A stretch of 64,000 nucleotides of DNA. Source: Plumapathes pennacea (Eukaryota; Cnidaria; Anthozoa; Antipatharia; Myriopathidae). Under the pieces are notes generated by a model. It did not search any database. It was not told the origin of the DNA and was given only the letters and a program-made list of their open reading frames with translations. Of the stretch, positions 1 through 9,935 are shown piece by piece (position 1 is the stretch's first letter; the number at the start of each line of letters is the position of its first letter). The stretch is from positions 34,983,295-35,047,294 of the forward strand of contig OZ038463.1 of assembly GCA_964036295.1 (NCBI GenBank), in the 5' to 3' direction. A program made the position numbers and the translations under genes.

Positions 1-1214
1 GGAAGTTTGTGCCACTTAGGCCTCTTCTTCTTGGGATAAAAGACCTCCACTGCATCAGAGTAGCCACTGCCATTCCCCAGATCAAAGCTGCAGTACCCTC
101 CAAGGGCATATATTGCATCACCAAGGACACACACACTGAGATCACGGCGAGGATGATTCAAAGGAGCTGCTTTACTCCAAGACTGGGACTCCATGTTGAA
201 GCAATCTACATCAGCAACATCCTCTACTACATCTACCCCCTCATTGCGTCCACCAATCACGTAGAGGTATTTGGTAACCGCTGCCAGGCCAAACAGTTTG
301 CGGAAAGGGCTTCCTTCCAGGCGTGGAAGTTTCTGCCATTCTCCTGAAAGCAAGGAAAAAGATCTGAAGTCCATTCCGCCACCACCCAGAAGGAAGAAAG
401 TGGGAGCAGTTCTTGGCTGTTCTCTTGAGGTACAAGTAGACTCTCCCTTGCTTTCTTTGACAATGATTTGAATAATTCTTTGAGTGGTACCAGACAACAC
501 AGATTTATTCACGAGCACTTGTAGTCTTCGTGCAGAAATAAGAGACAGCTTAACATGTTTTATGAGGTCCTTTAAATACTCCATTCTGCCTTCCTTGGCA
601 CGAGTCCACCTTAACAATGCGAGGAAGACGATTTCCTCGGATGAAACTCGCATCTCTTCGGAGCTCAGAAGATACACAAGCGCCTCTTTCGATAATTCCA
701 AGAATTCAGCTGCCTCGCTTAATTCCTCGAAAAAATCGGCTACAAAACCCCTGGCCTTTCCCATCAAGTAATCACATGAATACTTCTCTGCAAAGCAGAG
801 CACTTCTAGGCAGTTGGTCTTCTTCAAATTTTCCCAAACGAACGTTTCACAAAGACGTTTAGCTCCTTCGAGTCCAAGCATATTTGAAGCAGCCAGAAGC
901 TTGAACACGGTTTCTTGGGACATGTTTAACTCCCCTGTGTATATGAAATTCAGCAATTCCTCCATAATCTCCTCCTCGATGCCTTCAAATTCGACAAAAC
1001 CTTGCTCGCCTTCGGAAAAACTGTTCGACCACATCGCAGCGAAATACTCCGAGCTAGCGGCAACCACTGCCTTGTGAGCAGGAAGTTTTTTCTTCTGAAC
1101 ATGCAGCGTAATGTCACAGAACTCTGAGTTGCCTTTTCTCAGTGTGTTCAATGTAGTAAGAAGCGATTTACAATGATTTTCCAACGAGCGTTTTTCGCCT
1201 TTGTCACCCGCCAT
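1..1214 (-). CDS. Kelch-like protein (BTB-BACK-Kelch), 5' part, runs off left edge
   Basis: Reading leftwards from the ATG at 1214, one frame stays open for 404 codons to the window edge. Residues about 25-130 form a BTB/POZ domain (FCDITLHV, then LPAHKAVVAASSEYFAAMW). Residues about 135-235 form a BACK domain, including EEMRVSSEEIVFLALLRW. From about residue 270 kelch blades begin, with the di-glycine signatures FFLLGGGG, YLYVIGG and IYALGG. Proteins of this family are usually 550-620 aa and serve as substrate adaptors of cullin-3 ubiquitin ligases; the remaining blades should lie to the left. No intron is seen in the visible part. The start is the first ATG of the open frame, directly before the BTB domain. 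Assignment to a particular KLHL member is not possible from this fragment. Confidence 0.93.
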   Translation of the reverse strand, partial: MAGDKGEKRSLENHCKSLLTTLNTLRKGNSEFCDITLHVQKKKLPAHKAVVAASSEYFAAMWSNSFSEGEQGFVEFEGIEEEIMEELLNFIYTGELNMSQETVFKLLAASNMLGLEGAKRLCETFVWENLKKTNCLEVLCFAEKYSCDYLMGKARGFVADFFEELSEAAEFLELSKEALVYLLSSEEMRVSSEEIVFLALLRWTRAKEGRMEYLKDLIKHVKLSLISARRLQVLVNKSVLSGTTQRIIQIIVKESKGESTCTSREQPRTAPTFFLLGGGGMDFRSFSLLSGEWQKLPRLEGSPFRKLFGLAAVTKYLYVIGGRNEGVDVVEDVADVDCFNMESQSWSKAAPLNHPRRDLSVCVLGDAIYALGGYCSFDLGNGSGYSDAVEVFYPKKKRPKWHKL

Positions 1215-2186
1215 GTTTCTTTGTTTTGAATTCAGCGGTTTGACCGCGAGGAGACTGAGTACTAGTTTCAGACCTCACACGCGAAATGGTTCAGAATCTA
1301 TACTCCATTCGGCTTTATTTTTTATGTAGTTTATATGCTCTTTTATCTGTCAATACTGGCAAAATGCATGCCTGCAGAATCATTTACAGAACTCGGTTGA
1401 TCACATGAAACTAAGTCAATAATAAAACCCGATCGGCGACACAAAACGCGGTCGATTGAAAATAATAATAACATGAAAATTAACTCGGCCGATGGCAAAA
1501 AAAAAAAAAAAATCTATTTTATTATTTTAAAATGCTGCATATTTCTAAAGCCAAAGAAGTGCAAATTTGCATAACTATTGCTGATTACTAAGTGCGACTT
1601 AATGGAAGCGCGGTTTTTTATTTACGATTAAATTTAATTGATGAATCAGATGTAGACACTCTTGACCATAAAGCGGGTAATGAATCGTTAATAGAATTCA
1701 CAACAACTGATTTAAGAAGTATAAATGGACAAATAAGGTAAATTCAACAGGCAAAACTTATAAATATACATATTCAACACAATCATATCATTTGGTTTTA
1801 TCATTCATACATTTATACATTTTACTCTGTGTTTTCACCGGCATCGCAAAATCTAGTTTCGGATATCTTACTGATACTACTTACAGGGGTAGTCTCGGCA
1901 TGCACCACTAAAATTTCAGGCACCAGCACTTCAGTAAAGTTTGGTCTGCCTCGTTTTGAGGTGCAGTGCCAAAAAAAAAAAAAAAAAAAAAAAATCGGCA
2001 CGTTGCCTACTTTTTGGGTGCCCTGCCATTGTTTTAGCGAGTGTATTACAATGGGATTACAGTTGGCAGACTTGGATGATGTCATCAAAACTATAGACAC
2101 AGCTGCGCTTTTTCATTAACATGCTTCATTTTCAGAACCGATTACGACTCAATCATCATTATAAATAGATACGTGCATCACGTAGT
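1215..2186. other. Intergenic, no gene seen
   Basis: Lies between the divergent 5' end of the Kelch gene and the 3' end of the Myc-like gene. It holds poly-A runs near 1499-1511 and 1971-1994. The Kelch promoter should be at the left end, but no clear TATA box was found. Confidence 0.5.
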
Positions 2187-3362
2187 TTATATTCTGTTTG
2201 AAGTTAGCTGCACTAGCTTTCTAATAAGGTCTTCGTTTCTTGCCTTCTCGGTCGCTTTTTGCTCAAACAAGGTCAACTCTGTCACACTTAACTCTTTTAC
2301 GTACTCGGCAGCCTTGTTTAGGATCGTCACTTTTGACGCCCGTTTGTTCTGTGCAATTTCGGGAACACTCTTCCTCAATGTCTCCAGTTTATTGTTCATG
2401 CTTTTTCTTCTGTCCCTTTCTAGTTTGTTTCGCACAGATACAGACATATCTTTGTTCCTGTCAATTGCTTTGATGCTCTTATCCGAGCCAAGCGGCCACT
2501 GTTTTTCTGTAGATTGCGTTGCCTTTACTCTCTTCTGGGATTCCGTTTCAATAGTATGTCCCATGTCATCGTCTGAGCTATGGTAGTCCATACTTTTATT
2601 ATGTGTAGAATCGTGACTAGATGTCCATTTTGAACTATAGTCGAAGAAAAGCCGAGAGAACTCGATTTCAGTTTGACCAAGGGAATTCCCCAATTCCACG
2701 TCTGCTTGTGGTGCTTCACTCACCGCAGTCTCGGTAAAAAATGATCTACCAGCAACATTTGTGGTGATGTTTTGTATTCCACGGAACTCCTCAAAATTTT
2801 CACATTCATTTTCGCCTTCTTGGTTATCAACGTCCATCTTAAAGGAGGGTGATTCCCTGGTGTTAACTGTTGGAAACTGGAACATACCCCCATCAAATGA
2901 GCTTTCTAACGCTTCCGTGGCCGCCGGGGTGTAGTTTTCCGGTAAGTACATTGACAGATCGACGCCCGAGGGTTTCTTTAAAGGACTCAGAAGCAAAATC
3001 GGCGATATGCATGTTGCCGATAAACACACGGGACTATCTGCCAGAAGAGTCGGGGGAGTCAAGGAATCTGAAAAGCATGGCGTCTTTAAATCCTGATTGT
3101 CTGTTAAGCAGATCTTATTGTGGAATAAGGAGCGATGTCTTTCGTTTATAGTTTTGCTTCCTCTCCTTTCACATGTCCTTATTTCTTCTTCTTTGGTTTG
3201 AGAGAAAGAAGCACTAGCCGAGTCGTTTTGCACAGCGACAACTGAGTCGGACCTCTGTCGCAGGGAACTTTCCACGTTCATTGTAACGGTGTCGTTAAAT
3301 CCGCACCCTGATATGCGCCACTGCGGTGAAAATTTCTTCTGAAGAGGAGAACGAGGGCCCAT
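2187..3362 (-). CDS. Myc-like bHLH-leucine zipper transcription factor
   Basis: A single 391-codon exon. The C-terminal end carries a basic helix-loop-helix at about residues 310-359 (RNKLERDRRKSMNNKLETLR, then SVPEIAQNKRASKVTILNKA) running straight into a zipper-like helix at about 360-388 (EDLIRKLVQL). The loop spacing, the PE(I/L) before the loop, the KV.IL.KA segment of helix 2 and the position at the extreme C-terminus are typical of Myc. Myc binds E-boxes as a heterodimer with Max and controls growth genes. The first contact residue, His in vertebrate Myc (HN..ER.RR), is Arg here. The N-terminal 300 residues are acidic and serine-rich; no convincing Myc box was recognised. Vertebrate MYC has an intron that is absent here. 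A GCAATAG just upstream of the ATG could be an acceptor for a 5' UTR exon. Another bHLH-Zip family remains possible. Confidence 0.7.
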   Translation of the reverse strand: MGPRSPLQKKFSPQWRISGCGFNDTVTMNVESSLRQRSDSVVAVQNDSASASFSQTKEEEIRTCERRGSKTINERHRSLFHNKICLTDNQDLKTPCFSDSLTPPTLLADSPVCLSATCISPILLLSPLKKPSGVDLSMYLPENYTPAATEALESSFDGGMFQFPTVNTRESPSFKMDVDNQEGENECENFEEFRGIQNITTNVAGRSFFTETAVSEAPQADVELGNSLGQTEIEFSRLFFDYSSKWTSSHDSTHNKSMDYHSSDDDMGHTIETESQKRVKATQSTEKQWPLGSDKSIKAIDRNKDMSVSVRNKLERDRRKSMNNKLETLRKSVPEIAQNKRASKVTILNKAAEYVKELSVTELTLFEQKATEKARNEDLIRKLVQLTSNRI

Positions 3363-4870
3363 CTCGGTCGCTATGTCACTATTGCAATCACAAAATTATT
3401 AAAAGAAAAATATATTCATGTAGCCTTTCCTATGCATTCTTCATCGTTCATTTCAGTATGACTGATTCCTGCATTTGTATTTATGTAATTTTGAGGATTG
3501 TTTACATCTGTGCCCAAATACCCAGTTACCACACCAACACAATGGAACAGCCAGTCAAATTCCGCTTCTGCTGGTTACGTCACTTCCGCGGTGTGTCTGG
3601 CGAAGACTTGAATGGTCGAGAACGAACTCGACCTCAGTAGAATTGCACGAAGAATTGTTCGAACAGAACTGCACAACAGACGTGGCAGACATTTCAAGTA
3701 AATTACAGCAACCGACTAAACTCTAAGCTAAACTTCCACTTTAAGTAACATGAAGCTATAGACCCCAACAAAATGTCGGAAAACAGGAAACTACAATGCA
3801 CGATTCGTGATGCACCTGCATCAACACGAACCTCGAATGTTCGCTGGTCACTATGACAACGTGAAGTCTGGGTGACATGCTTTCTCATTTTGCCTTAAAA
3901 GGCATTTTTTCCGGATTCTTTTCGTAGCTGAAATAGATGACTTAGTTTAGCTGTTGACAGTTGTACTGCTGCGTGGGCTTAACTATCATAAATAATATCG
4001 CCGTCAGGGGGAAAGGACGAGGAATTACTCGTTACGATTATTCAAATTTCTAGTCGATTGAAATGATTAATTATTAATTTGACTGAAATCAGTAGCATCT
4101 TCAAGAAGCATGTTTTAGAGATTGTGAGGCTATTTATGGCATCTAGTTTCTTTCTGAGTAACTACAAAATACCCTGCATTATTTGTAGGCCCGTCTTGAA
4201 AATGGTAAATACGCGGATACTCGGTGAAAAGTTTTCGAAGGATTGTATGAAATTGACACGCGGATAATGGGGTTAGAACACCCCCACCCCCACCCCCTTT
4301 GTTTCTTTTGGGCTCTGTCTCGCCCCATTTTCCACCCGCCGTAGTCTTATGCGCTAGCGACTGGGCTCTCGCAATACCGAGAAGGAACTGCTCGCAGTTT
4401 AGCCTCGGTTTGGAAATTGGCGCTATTTTCGAAAGCAGTGTCGACAGCCTGTGAGTGATAAAGTACGTTCAGCTTGGCCGGACGAAGCAAACTAGTAGCC
4501 ATTCCGGATGTAAAAGCAACGAGTATGGCAATCACGAAAAAAAAAAAAAAAAAAAAAAAAAACGGCAGCACGACGCAGTTAAAGTAGAAGTGTCGTATTG
4601 TCAAGTTGGGCTTCAGTCGCAGTGATAGACACCGTGATAGTAGACTGCAACGCAGTCCCTTGCTTCTCTTTCGACCAGTGCCCAGGGACTGGAGAGAACA
4701 ATTCTTGACTTTCCCATGCCACAACGTAAAATGGTCTATTGCGACACTTTTATTTCTATTGAGAAAATAGCAGCTATGTATATGGCATTTGAGACATAAT
4801 TTTGTTTAATTTACAGCCACTGTATCTGACAACCGCACCAATATCAGCCAGGTGTGGTGTGAGCCCGACT
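3363..4870. other. Intergenic, no gene seen
   Basis: Lies between the 5' end of the Myc-like gene and the 3' end of the membrane-protein gene. It contains a C-rich run at 4279-4299 and a poly-A tract at about 4537-4562. The small open frames show no coding character. Confidence 0.5.
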
Positions 4871-6487
4871 CTATAAAAAGGGTATGACACATATCTGTCT
4901 GCTTGGATCAATAACTCTGGTGTTCATCAAAATGTAATAGTAGCCTGTGGTTGGAAAAAAGATGCCGGTAGCTACAATAAGAGCAACAGCAATGTGTAAA
5001 TACCACTTTGACTTCCATACTCGCCGGATGGGCATGTTCTGAAAGTGAGTTGCGATTGCAAAGGAAATACAAGTAAAAAACCATTCTATGACAAGCTGTA
5101 GAGTTGTCTTGATTAGCCAAGCCTTGATCACTTCAGAACGCTCTCCGGGAGACGTATAAACCATATCAAACACGAAAACAAATCCATTAACCGCTACAAT
5201 GGATATCGATTCCTGCAACATGCTCATAATAATTATGTCTGTATGCAGGCGTTCACTCCGAGGACATCGAAAAGTCCCACAAGAGGCGAACCGCCTTTCA
5301 ATGATCTGGTTGTATAAGTGGTCTCGCAGAGCCATAGTGCTTCGTTCAACGACCTCCACCACTCCATGGATAACCGCCAGAAAAGCTATGAGTTTTAGAT
5401 CACCAAGGCTTGCTTGGAGCATGCGGGTAAGCAGAGCCGACACGCAGTAGAGAGGAGCTAGGAAAATGAAGGAAGTTCCCGGATGATTGATTCCCCAAAG
5501 CCGCTGAACGCAAAGACGGGAAATGGCTTTTAGAATGACGACGCAGACAGGCGCGCCCGTAGCGATAAAAAATTTAGCTATTTTGCCGCTGTCTTTGTAA
5601 CAAACGTAAACGCCATAGACGAACGCGTACTGAGCACACCTACCCAAAGCCCACGGAACGGCGAACTTGATGGCGAGCGCGACCTTCCCACGGGCGTCGT
5701 TTCGAAACCTTCCACTCAAAATACGGGCTTGTATAATCAGAGCGATGAATAGCAACACATTTCCTGGTATCCAAAATATTGTTTGCTTCCGCAAAGTTCC
5801 TGTCAGCTGAAGCGCTGCTTTGTAAGCGACATCCAATATGGCGAAAACACACATGACAAGGAAGAGCTTCATGCGGAGGCCAACAATCTGAGAGCGCTTG
5901 AAAATCAGCAGGATTGACACGAAATACGAGGAACGGTACAAAAAGATCTTAATGTAGACACACACCTCGATGTACCATTGCACTTTGTATGGGATATCTT
6001 TCCAGAGCAACCACCAACAATTGTCAGAGGTCTTCATTGATATGTATGAATAGAGCATGCACAAACTTCCAACGATACTTGCCATGAGCAGGGAAACAAC
6101 GGTTCCCCAGCGAAACGCGTGCTTGAGCGTCTGGATGAAGAAAGGCCTCTGCGTCTTCCACGACATTGAGTTTAGTTCACCGTCTTCGTCGGCAGACGAG
6201 TCTGCATAATGCTCTGCGGAAACATTTAAATCTCGCGCTGCATCAACATCTCTCACTCTGCTGTTCCAAGTCGTTTCACGGCTGCCATGAGAATCTTGAT
6301 CCGGTAAGCTGCTGAACTCTTGAAAAATAAACTCGTCGTTGAAAGCGTTCCGTGCCCATTGGCTCTCCGTTTGAACGAGTGGATTGAAACCAGCATTGTC
6401 GCTGGTTAACTGAGGTGGTTGACTCGTCTCAAATACTCCCTTCGTAAAACCGTGAACAACACCACGGACAAACTCTGAGAGCCCCAT
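4871..6487 (-). CDS. Multi-pass membrane protein, function unknown
   Basis: An uninterrupted 538-codon frame starting MGLSEFVRGVVHGFTKG. The first 115 residues or so are polar and acidic (SADEDGEL) and look cytosolic. About ten hydrophobic segments then follow to the C-terminus, for example VSLLMASIVGSLCMLYSYI, LFLVMCVFAILDVAYKAALQ, VLLFIALIIQARIL, IAKFFIATGAPVCVVILKAI, FIFLAPLYCVSALLTRML and YLHIAVALIVATGIFF. Charged loops separate them, and the chain ends CVIPFL. No transporter, receptor or enzyme signature was recognised. Conserved-looking charged residues near the membrane (VVEVVERSTMALRDH, YTSPGERSEVIKAW) suggest a real fold. No intron is apparent. It may belong to a lineage-restricted family, but that needs a database search. 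Confidence 0.72.
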   Translation of the reverse strand: MGLSEFVRGVVHGFTKGVFETSQPPQLTSDNAGFNPLVQTESQWARNAFNDEFIFQEFSSLPDQDSHGSRETTWNSRVRDVDAARDLNVSAEHYADSSADEDGELNSMSWKTQRPFFIQTLKHAFRWGTVVSLLMASIVGSLCMLYSYISMKTSDNCWWLLWKDIPYKVQWYIEVCVYIKIFLYRSSYFVSILLIFKRSQIVGLRMKLFLVMCVFAILDVAYKAALQLTGTLRKQTIFWIPGNVLLFIALIIQARILSGRFRNDARGKVALAIKFAVPWALGRCAQYAFVYGVYVCYKDSGKIAKFFIATGAPVCVVILKAISRLCVQRLWGINHPGTSFIFLAPLYCVSALLTRMLQASLGDLKLIAFLAVIHGVVEVVERSTMALRDHLYNQIIERRFASCGTFRCPRSERLHTDIIIMSMLQESISIVAVNGFVFVFDMVYTSPGERSEVIKAWLIKTTLQLVIEWFFTCISFAIATHFQNMPIRRVWKSKWYLHIAVALIVATGIFFPTTGYYYILMNTRVIDPSRQICVIPFL

Positions 6488-7166
6488 TAGATGTCTTTAA
6501 AATCTCTTCCAGAGTCACGCAATTGACTTGCCAAGCTTGGACTGTATTCTGTATCAAACCCGGGTTCAAACCCTTGTCGCTGTTGCTGAAACGACCCCAA
6601 TAGGATAGAGCGAAGTTTAGGGTATGCAGTAACTGAAACCGCTTCAGTTTCCTGCTGCCTTTCAGGATATTGTATTGTCTAAAAATACAAAATAAGGCAA
6701 CTATGAATAATAATTAGACCAAAAGTCACTGAACCGTTTACTATCGAAATAACTGTGCAAACTTTCGATTCATTTCTTTATATTGATTTCTTCTTTTAAT
6801 AAGAACTTTAATCAGTGTCCGCAGTAGAGTAATTAAAACTGATGAACGTAGATTAGTCCTGGCGTCGAATAAATAGAGGCATTAAACTAAAACTCGATGA
6901 ATATTTATAATATATTTGTGATGGTACGCTCAACATGATCGGCTAAAATATCGTGTTACTGAGATAAGAGTATATTACATGCTGACGTGATACGTTGTGT
7001 CTTTTATTGACTAATAATTATATAAAAGAAATAGGCCTCGTGGTTTCCCTACGCTACTCTCGTGTTCTCCCAACTTCCTGCGTGTTTACGATGTTCATGA
7101 TTCATAACTGATTACGGCGTCCTTTCGTTTCCCGGCAGCACTCGTGGTCTCTGGTCTCTTTTATAC
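6488..7166. other. Intergenic, 5' flank of the membrane-protein gene
   Basis: AT-rich sequence between the ATG of the membrane-protein gene and the left boundary of the duplicated unit. No gene seen. Confidence 0.5.
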
Positions 7167-7251
7167 TGTCCGTTCCTTTGTGTAAATATATATGTTATGA
7201 ATACAATAAAGTAGAAAAGGAAAACTAATTTGCCAAAGTACCCTTGGTCAA

Positions 7252-7457
7252 TTAACCTTTTAACTCCCAAGTGATCAACTTCAATTTTCTCCTTCAATGT
7301 CTCCAGAGATATGTGATACAGTGTGGAGAATTTGCTGCTTGATAATTCAATCAGACGGAAGCTGATTTGCCTATCAATTCTCACTACATCACTAATGCAT
7401 TTTCTTCTTGAATAATTAGGAGAATTTGTATTTTAAGCTCAGGAGTAAAAGGGTTAA
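7252..7457. mobile_element. TTAA-ended MITE (piggyBac-like family), copy 1
   Basis: Starts TTAACCTTTTAACTCCCAAG, continues with GTGATCAACTTCAATTTTCT and ends AGGAGTAAAAGGGTTAA. Imperfect terminal inverted repeats and TTAA at both ends fit a piggyBac-type non-autonomous element. It is part of the duplicated unit. Confidence 0.65.
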
Positions 7458-8112
7458 GGGAGGCACAGGGCGCAGAGGAGTTGCTTTATTATGTAAAACC
7501 CTATATATTGACTTACATGAAGGATACCGCAGAACAATTGCATCGCGGACGCGCGAAGGCATACGTACAAGATATAAAAGGTGGTCATTCAGTGAGGTTC
7601 CACTGTATTGACTTTATTTTCTTTGTGCTTGTGTTTTTAATGAAAACGGCGTAGCCCCACATGCAAAACATGGATCATACAAGTAAAACTCGAGATCGTG
7701 GAGACAGCGATTTAAATCGTCACATAGGATGTTTTTAACGGAAGGCGGTCTTCAATTATTTATAATGGAAAGAGAGCCAAGACAAAAAAAAAATCGTATT
7801 CACAACAGCACGCCGTGCGTTATGTACAAAGGAAGCCACGTCCCTGACCTAAGTTTCTTTTGGCTGTAATCTCTGGTGTACCGGGCATCTCCCTGAGAGT
7901 CGCCCAACTTTTTTTCTTCTCTGTAGAGACCCCACAGTTCCACCAAAACATGTTCAAATTAAGCTATATCGGTGCAAAACGGTTAAAGAAGTGTCTTCAA
8001 ATGGATTTTTACGGTCGTGGATATAAACAATTTATATTCACTGTTTCAGTTGTTGAAAGCGGAGTCCATGGTTATACAAGATACTTGTTCTGAATTTTAA
8101 AAGAAAACCAAA

Positions 8113-9935
8113 TTAAGTTTTACGATATCCAAACCAGAACTGGGTGGTGGCCTCCGGTGCAGACGAGCAACGGAATGCAGCATTCTGGTAATCGTATTGA
8201 CCAAAGTTCTGCTCCGTTTTAACAACGGTAGCTGACCTGCCATCAAAATCACAACCAACTGCCCGACTGTAATAGGAATTAATATGGAGCATTCCAGTGG
8301 ATCCTTGCCAGGTTCCTGCAGTACAATCATAGCACTCAATGCCTCGGATATTAAGAAATTCATATCGCATACATTTTTTTTTAAAAGCGTCAAAAACGCG
8401 CAGCCCGTCAAGTCGAGCTCGTGCGTAATCTGTGTACGCAAGACCATCAGTATTAAAGTTGCACGTTGCGCGAAAATGAGTCGATGTATTGGCGATGTAC
8501 TGCATGTGAAGGAGAGACAGTCGGTAGTTTTGCCAGCTCATGGATTCTTCATTCACTGGGTGATCAACTCCGATAGGTTTGGTGTTGAAGTTGCTATTAT
8601 TGGCCAATGAGTAGGACTGGATCAGAGTCCAAGTGAAGTTTAACTCGGACTCCAAGTCACAGAAGACTGGAATGAAATTGTTGTCGAGATCATAAATGAC
8701 GTACTGCCCAGAAACGGTGCTGCCCGCGTCGAAAACGTCTTTGCATCCATATAGCTTTGATTGACAGTATTTCCCTCCCATGCCAGGACGACAGAGACAC
8801 TGAAAGCGGGGTCCTTCAGGTTCACACATCTCTTTGCATGTGCCTCCTTTTAGACAAGGACTTGATAGACAACATTCACCAACGCATTTGTTTTTTCCAG
8901 GAACATATTTTGTGCCCGACTGAGGAAGAGAAAGAAATAATAAGAGATATCGCAGCTGGAAAGTTGGAGCCGGAGAGAGAGAAGAGGAAGGGAGGAAGGG
9001 GGAAAACAAAAGGGAAGGCACCAGTAGTCTGAAATAATGATAGAAAAGAAAAACAAGTTATAAAAAAAATGTAATGCCAATCGTTTGTTTTATAGTTTGT
9101 TTGCATGCATAAATCAATCGTACAACACAACAAAAAATAGCAAAACACTAGCAAAAGTATACCAGCTCTTTCTTATAATATTTAATAGTAATACATAGCA
9201 ATTATAATTATATAATAATACCATATTTTGCGACTGTAATAAACTGCAGTTAATTTTTTGCGATTCTGCTAGATACGTCTTGTTTTACTGTAAATTTGAC
9301 TAAACATTGGTTTTAGCTAGAACAAGAAAAATATATGAATTGAAGAGTCAGCTACGCCGAGTAATGGAGCCGCTAAAGAAGGAAAGAATCCTGCAGGAAT
9401 AAAACCAACCTCGTTCCCAGGCTCTTTCATCTCCCCCAGATAAAAGAGCCTAGGAACGAGGTGGAATAAAACTTTTCAGTTTGTGTCATTTGTAACTTTA
9501 CTTGTAGTGTAAGTCCTGTTCTACCTTATACTGGTAACTATATATTTAAATCTTACCCTGGTAGTGTAGTATCGAATCAAGTCATAGTGGTGTGATCCTT
9601 GCCTGGGTTTTAGTGATGTGGGATTCTGATATTTGTTGGCGTCGTTCAGTTGGCAGTTGTTCTCCTTCTCGTTGGGGAAGTAATTTATGGAGATACAACG
9701 ACAGTCGTCTCGACAGAGCAGGTGACATTTAGGAGCACTCCGCACGGTTGCTGTCATGAACACGTGACCTTGAAGGGCGTGGTTGTACGTCACATCCTCG
9801 TTGATGATGAACTTGAAATGTTCACATGTCCCTCCCGAACACTGCGCATGCGTGAGTTTTGACGATATCAGAGATATTGTGAGACAAGAAAATATGCTGT
9901 ATACCAAAGTTTGCAAGGCACGGCACGAAAATGAC
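8113..9935 (-). CDS. Secreted PAN-EGF-fibrinogen-like protein, copy A (2 exons seen)
   Basis: Two minus-strand exons join in frame: 9935..9557 (acceptor CTTTCAG upstream, donor AGG|GTAAGA) and 8919..8113 (acceptor TTCCTCAG). The first encodes a hydrophobic leader (LVYSIFSCLTISLISS) and a PAN/apple-like cysteine module (CHLLCRDDCRCISINYFPN). The second encodes an EGF domain (SSPCLKGGTCKEMCEPEG, ending GGKYC) and a divergent fibrinogen-related domain (CKDVFDAGSTVSGQYVI, later FWFGYRKT). The fibrinogen part lacks the usual GGGWTVFQ block and is shorter than the normal 210-220 residues. No in-frame ATG lies at the front of the first exon; the frame enters in phase 2, so a short exon with the start codon should lie upstream and was not found. 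The protein is probably secreted. A recognition or lectin role is inferred from the architecture only. Confidence 0.75.
9409..9461. repeat. Small foldback repeat in intron
   Basis: CCTCGTTCCCAGGCTCTTT and its near-complement AAAGAGCCTAGGAACGAGG are separated by about 15 bases. This is a 53-bp MITE-like hairpin in the intron of copy A. The same motif occurs at 14915-14967, and diverged forms occur near 53905-54170. Confidence 0.6.

Noticed and set aside
8757..9032. Plus-strand frames over the copy A gene
   Set aside because: Shadows of the minus-strand EGF exon and its polypyrimidine tract.
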